This document shows positions 6,015 to 6,924 of a DNA stretch of 6,924 bases, one piece after another. Both the position numbers and the translations under genes were made by a program. Origin of the DNA: Desulfobacterales bacterium (lineage in GTDB: Bacteria > Desulfobacterota > Desulfobacteria > Desulfobacterales > DAOWNP01); the NCBI GenBank assembly GCA_030149595.1, contig JASFBI010000098.1:1-6924 (forward strand), in the 5' to 3' direction. Below the pieces are notes generated by a model. That model did not search any database, was not told where the DNA came from, and saw only the letters and a list, made by a program, of their open reading frames with translations. Positions within the stretch are counted from its first letter, which is position 1, and each line of letters begins with the position of its first letter.

Positions 6015-6058
6015 AAGAGAGTTTCCCTCTTCGGGTACTAACTTTTATAGTATCTGAA
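6015..6058 (+). promoter_or_regulatory. Two adjoining hairpins in the leader of the EF-G-like gene
   Basis: The first stem pairs AAGAG (6015-6019) with CTCTT (6027-6031), plus one more G:C pair beyond a bulged A, around a TTTC loop. The second pairs TTCGGGTACTA (6030-6040) with TAGTATCTGAA (6048-6058), 11 continuous pairs including two G:U, around a seven-base loop. The stems share two bases, and CCC (6025-6027) could alternatively pair with GGG (6033-6035), so mutually exclusive folds are possible. The structure ends 25 bases before the Shine-Dalgarno and lacks a U-tract. It may tune translation or RNA stability; no known riboswitch class is recognised. Confidence 0.4.
6048..6058 (+). repeat. 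11-bp direct repeat TAGTATCTGAA, copy 2
   Basis: Identical to the copy in the promoter spacer at 5967-5977. In the transcript this copy forms the 3' arm of the leader hairpin, pairing with TTCGGGTACTA at 6030-6040. Confidence 0.35.
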
Positions 6059-6083
6059 CAAAAACCTGATAATTTTCTTAGAG

Positions 6084-6089
6084 AAGGAG
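6084..6089 (+). promoter_or_regulatory. Shine-Dalgarno of the EF-G-like gene (AAGGAG)
   Basis: AAGGAG lies five bases before the ATG at 6095, an optimal arrangement that selects this start over the in-frame ATG four codons later at 6107. Confidence 0.8.
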
Positions 6090-6094
6090 CTTAC

Positions 6095-6924
6095 ATGATT
6101 AATACCATGGAAAATTTAAGAAACATTGCTATAGTTGCCCATGGAGGTGCTGGCAAAACATCCATTGCAGAGGCTATGCTATTTAATGCTGGAGTTATAA
6201 ACAGGCTTGGACGTGTTGAAGATGGGAACACTACAATGGATTTTGAACCTGAAGAACTTAAAAGACAATCAAGTATCAGCAGTTCATTTTATCAATATTC
6301 ATGGAATAAAAAAACAATAAGCCTGATCGACACGCTGGGCGATCAAAATTTCTTTTCAGACACTAAAATATGCATGCAGGCTGCCGACGGAGCGCTTGTT
6401 GTAATAGATGGTGTTGACGGTGTTAAGGTACAAACGGAGCTGGCATCTGATTTTACTGCTGATTACAATCTGCCATGTGCAATTTTTATTAATAAACTGG
6501 ACAGGGAACGCGCTGATTTTCGTAGAGCATTAGAATATGCTCAACAATCTCTTCAGCCCAGGCCGATAATTATCCAGCTACCCATAGGATCGGAAATAAA
6601 TTTTAAAGGTGTTGTTGACCTTTTAACCATGAAAGCCTTCATCTATGATGAAAATGGCAATTCCACAAAAGTCGATATCCCCCAGGATATGCAAGATGAT
6701 GTTGAAGCAGAAAGAGAAGCTTTAGTTGAAAATATTGCAGAGGCGGATGATGATCGTCTTGAAAAATATCTTGAAGGAGAAATTTTAACTGATGATGAAT
6801 TGCATAATGCATTAAAAAAAGGAATTATTTCACGTATTTTTACCCCTGTACTATGCGGGTCGGCTACAAATAATATCGGCATTGATCTTCTTAATAAATT
6901 CAATGCTGTAAATATTATTGACAG
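6095..6924 (+). CDS. EF-G-like translational GTPase (FusA2-type paralogue), 5' part
   Basis: The first 276 codons of an elongation factor G-like protein; the frame is open to the right edge, so about 40% of a usual ~690-residue protein is seen. The G domain shows the P-loop AHGGAGKT (15-22), a switch I region with EPEELKRQSSIS (51-62), the G3 motif DTLG (79-82), the G4 motif NKLD (133-136) followed by RERADF, and a G5-like CGSAT near residue 258. EF-G proper has AHIDAGKTT, RGITI and DTPGH; here the P-loop and switch I differ and the catalytic His after G3 is replaced by Asp83. These traits fit the EF-G-like paralogue group rather than canonical FusA. Its role is uncertain (translation or ribosome-associated GTPase). 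It has its own promoter and a strong Shine-Dalgarno. TetM/RF3-like factors are less likely. Confidence 0.88.
   Translation, partial: MINTMENLRNIAIVAHGGAGKTSIAEAMLFNAGVINRLGRVEDGNTTMDFEPEELKRQSSISSSFYQYSWNKKTISLIDTLGDQNFFSDTKICMQAADGALVVIDGVDGVKVQTELASDFTADYNLPCAIFINKLDRERADFRRALEYAQQSLQPRPIIIQLPIGSEINFKGVVDLLTMKAFIYDENGNSTKVDIPQDMQDDVEAEREALVENIAEADDDRLEKYLEGEILTDDELHNALKKGIISRIFTPVLCGSATNNIGIDLLNKFNAVNIID

Larger units (their letters stand above)
5755..6094. other. Noncoding gap between tlyA and the EF-G-like gene
   Basis: I see no gene in these 340 bases. They hold a hairpin just after tlyA, a loose stem pairing AAACTC (5803-5808) with GAGTTT (5832-5837) around a GC-richer segment, an AT-rich dyad at 5924-5938, a sigma70-like promoter and a structured leader. 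No stem with a proper T-tract ends the tlyA operon, so termination may be Rho-dependent or some read-through into the EF-G-like gene may occur. Confidence 0.5.

Noticed and set aside
6643..6903. Minus-strand frame inside the EF-G-like gene
   Set aside because: Ser/Phe-rich shadow translation opposite a clear GTPase domain.

Overview
This AT-rich window (roughly two thirds A+T) looks like chromosomal housekeeping DNA from a low-GC member of the Desulfobacterota (a Desulfobacter/Desulfobacula-like sulfate reducer is the best guess). The guess rests on the gene order xseA-xseB-ispA-dxs-tlyA, on the style of the proteins, and on an EF-G-like paralogue of a kind I recall from that group. It is an inference from recalled family knowledge; no search was run.

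Layout. Positions 1-86 hold the first 28 codons of a leftward gene, tentatively a Bax inhibitor-1/YccA-type membrane protein, with a very good ribosome binding site and a sigma70-like promoter at 127-154. Positions 87-539 are a divergent intergenic region with several dyads, the strongest being a two-tier inverted repeat at 395-441. Positions 540-5754 are one rightward operon of five genes: the two subunits of exonuclease VII (xseA, xseB, sharing one base), farnesyl diphosphate synthase (ispA), 1-deoxy-D-xylulose-5-phosphate synthase (dxs, TTG start) and the rRNA 2'-O-methyltransferase/hemolysin-like TlyA (overlapping dxs by four bases). Positions 5755-6094 are a noncoding gap with hairpins, a good sigma70-like promoter and a structured leader. 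From 6095 to the right edge runs the 5' part of an EF-G-like translational GTPase.

How the genes fit together. XseA and XseB form exonuclease VII. Dxs makes DXP, the entry compound of the MEP pathway, and IspA condenses the resulting C5 units to farnesyl diphosphate, the precursor of quinone side chains and undecaprenyl carrier lipid. TlyA modifies ribosomal RNA. The mix of DNA repair, isoprenoid and ribosome modification genes is a known conserved linkage, also seen in Bacillus, and is not a novel system.

I found no mobile element, CRISPR array, tRNA or rRNA, and no convincing new system. The points most worth a second look are the A10 tract at the dxs/tlyA junction, which places tlyA in the -1 frame and could give a Dxs-TlyA fusion; the repeated 11-mer and hairpin in front of the EF-G-like gene; the 395-441 dyad; and the noncanonical G3 motif of the EF-G-like protein.
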